NCBI RefSeq assembly: GCF_042956465.1
Contig: NZ_JBIBGL010000011.1
Coordinates: forward strand, 186,001 to 250,000
Length of the DNA: 64,000 bases
DNA from: Embleya sp042956465
GTDB taxonomy: Bacteria; Actinomycetota; Actinomycetes; Streptomycetales; Streptomycetaceae
Direction: 5' to 3'
Part shown: positions 60,940-64,000 of the stretch, one piece after another
Position numbering within the stretch: position 1 is the stretch's first letter
How the letters are laid out: each line of letters opens with the position of its first letter
Notes under the pieces: generated by a model
Database searches by the model: none
What the model saw: the letters and a program-made list of their open reading frames with translations, nothing else
What the model was told of the DNA's origin: nothing
Made by a program: the position numbers and the translations under genes

Positions 60940-61653
60940 TCAGGCCGGTACCGGACGGTGGTGGGTCAGCGGCCTCGGCTCGGTGGCGCGCGGCCGCGGG
61001 AACAGCCGCACGTGCTGGCACGCGTGCGCCAACGTGCTCAGCAGCCGGGTGACGTCCGGGAAGCGCACGTCCACGTGCAGCACCGCGCCGAGGGCCCCGA
61101 GGTCGCCGACGGGGCGCACGCGGCCCGGCTCCACCGGCGGGCGCAACCAGCGCGCGTGCTCCCACGAGCGCGGCCACGGCGCCCGCCAGGTGGCCGGCCA
61201 CGGCGACGGCGCGGCCACCGTGTCGCCCTCGCCGTACGCGCGCAGGTCCAAGTCCAGATCGGCCCAGTCCAGCCAGTCCAACAGGGCGGGCAGGTCGCCC
61301 GCGACCCCTGGGGCCACGAAGAACTGGATCCGCCCCGTGCCGGTCGCGGCCACCGGCCCGACCGGGACCCCGAGCCGCTCGGCCCGGTCCAGGGCCCGGA
61401 CGCCGGCCGCCCCGGGAACATCCAGCACGTCGAACCGCACCCCGGCGGCCAGTCGTACCGAGGCCGCCGGGTCGGCCGCCCAGTACCGGGCGAGCGCCTG
61501 CGGATCGGTGGTCGCCACCGCGAGCCCGCCCGCCGCGTCGGGCGATCCCGGGCCCGCCGGCCAGCCGAGGGCCCGCGCGTACCAGAGGGCCTCGTCCAAC
61601 GGACCGGGCACGACGGGCGCCGAACGGGACGCGAAAACAAGGGTGGCTGCCAT
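60940..61653 (-). CDS. SCO3374-like protein, bifunctional primase/polymerase-like
   Basis: This 237-residue protein resembles the SCO3374 family, which I recall as found between lsr2 and clpC in streptomycetes. DEALWYARALGWPAGPG, LAGGVRFDVLDVPGAAG-type phrases (here RLAAGVRFDVLDVPG) and GRIQFFVAPG are typical of the N-terminal domain of bifunctional DNA primase/polymerases. It lacks the full catalytic part, so activity is uncertain. It is convergent with lsr2 and divergent from clpC. A GGAG lies 11 nt before ATG 61653. Confidence 0.75.
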   Translation of the reverse strand: MAATLVFASRSAPVVPGPLDEALWYARALGWPAGPGSPDAAGGLAVATTDPQALARYWAADPAASVRLAAGVRFDVLDVPGAAGVRALDRAERLGVPVGPVAATGTGRIQFFVAPGVAGDLPALLDWLDWADLDLDLRAYGEGDTVAAPSPWPATWRAPWPRSWEHARWLRPPVEPGRVRPVGDLGALGAVLHVDVRFPDVTRLLSTLAHACQHVRLFPRPRATEPRPLTHHRPVPA

Positions 61654-62113
61654 AACGTGTTCAACTCCGGGACGACAGCGAGGTTACGAAAGGTGACATG
61701 GCAACCGCGATGAGTGACACGACGCGCGGCACGGCCGCGCCGAATCTCGCCGAGCGCCCGCACGATTGCCTGCACGGTGGTCGTGACCTGCCGGTATACA
61801 GCGGGTGTCGTCCTGGGTATGACCCGGACATGGTGGGGAGTCGGGGAGGCGGAATCGGTACCGGTGCCGGGGCGGGTGTGTGCCGGAAAAAGCCGCGTTC
61901 GCTTCTGGCGTACTCGGAATCGGCCTCAGGACGTGGCCGGCGGGAACACCGACACGCACCATCGGGTTTGACTAGTTGTCCAACGCGGTCCGCAACACGT
62001 GGGTCGCACGTCTTCACGGACGAATCGAGCGGTCCTGCGTGCAGGACTAGCATGCGGAAGGACAGGGAGGGGACCGTCCCCGATCTGCACGACCGCTCTG
62101 AGGAGCGATAACG
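61654..62113. other. Long divergent promoter region upstream of clpC
   Basis: These 460 bases hold the clpC control region. A ClgR-like box lies at 61897. TTGACT at 61968-61973 is a -35 candidate without a convincing -10 partner. TAGCAT at 62048-62053 is a -10 candidate. Open frames here look like shadows. Confidence 0.45.
61897..61910 (+). promoter_or_regulatory. ClgR-like box GTTCGC-N5-GCG
   Basis: GTTCGCTTCTGGCG, with TAC after it, matches the form described for Streptomyces ClgR operators (GTTCGC, five bases, GCG). It lies about 200 bp upstream of the clpC ATG, as expected for a positively regulated clp gene. Confidence 0.65.

Positions 62114-64000
<1,887 letters not shown>

Overview
The window is a high-GC actinomycete chromosome segment. 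Gene order and content point to the order Streptomycetales (Streptomyces, Kitasatospora, Embleya or Yinghuangia type); I cannot name the genus. The backbone order ppa - dac - zinc metalloprotease - tilS - hpt - ftsH - folE/P/B/K - DUF3180 ... nuoD2 ... panC - panD - nadB - nadC - coaX ... lysS ... lsr2 - SCO3374-like - clpC matches my recollection of the core region of Streptomyces coelicolor around SCO3373-SCO3403. There are no rRNA or tRNA genes, no CRISPR array and no insertion sequence. Both edges cut genes: a surface protein on the left and clpC on the right.

Layout. 1-6 kb: envelope and accessory genes (truncated SdrD/Cna-B-like secreted protein with two TTA codons, DUF5708-like protein, Ig-like membrane protein, LEA-like repeat protein with a DUF4235 partner, APH-like kinase). 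6-18 kb: HAD phosphatase, L,D-transpeptidase lipoprotein, two-domain TerD protein, two LLM oxidoreductases flanking an SDR/MarR pair with a 31-bp operator-like palindrome, a free-standing AlaX-type editing protein, DedA, and an NlpC/P60 hydrolase. 18-29.4 kb: pyrophosphatase, D,D-carboxypeptidase, metalloprotease, tilS-hpt-ftsH and a folate operon. 29.5-33.2 kb: an OpuC-like betaine/choline ABC transporter. 33.4-40.6 kb: large Ala/Pro-rich membrane protein, orphan NuoD, two PH-domain membrane proteins, CaiB-type CoA transferase and MidA-like methyltransferase. 40.7-44 kb: two duplicated sensor kinases and one NarL-type regulator. 44-46.7 kb: SDR, cupin and cytochrome P450. 46.9-53 kb: pantothenate/NAD operon ending in coaX. 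53-62 kb: Glu/Pro-rich protein, lysS, SGNH hydrolase, M23 peptidase divergent from a BlaI-type repressor with two matching dyads, DUF11 protein, GNAT, lsr2 and the SCO3374-like gene. 62.1 kb to the end: clpC.

Most genes are housekeeping: cofactor synthesis (folate, pantothenate/CoA, NAD), tRNA charging and modification, proteolysis (FtsH, ClpC) and cell-wall turnover (L,D-transpeptidase, NlpC/P60, PBP4-type, M23). I see no clear new defence or biosynthetic system. The most interesting signals are regulatory. Twelve genes carry a TANNNT hexamer ending 6-7 nt before the start codon with little or no Shine-Dalgarno sequence, which suggests leaderless transcripts. There are strong operator-like palindromes at marR/SDR, at M23/blaI and in front of folP, and a ClgR-like box upstream of clpC. 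Stem-loop terminators separate most convergent gene pairs.
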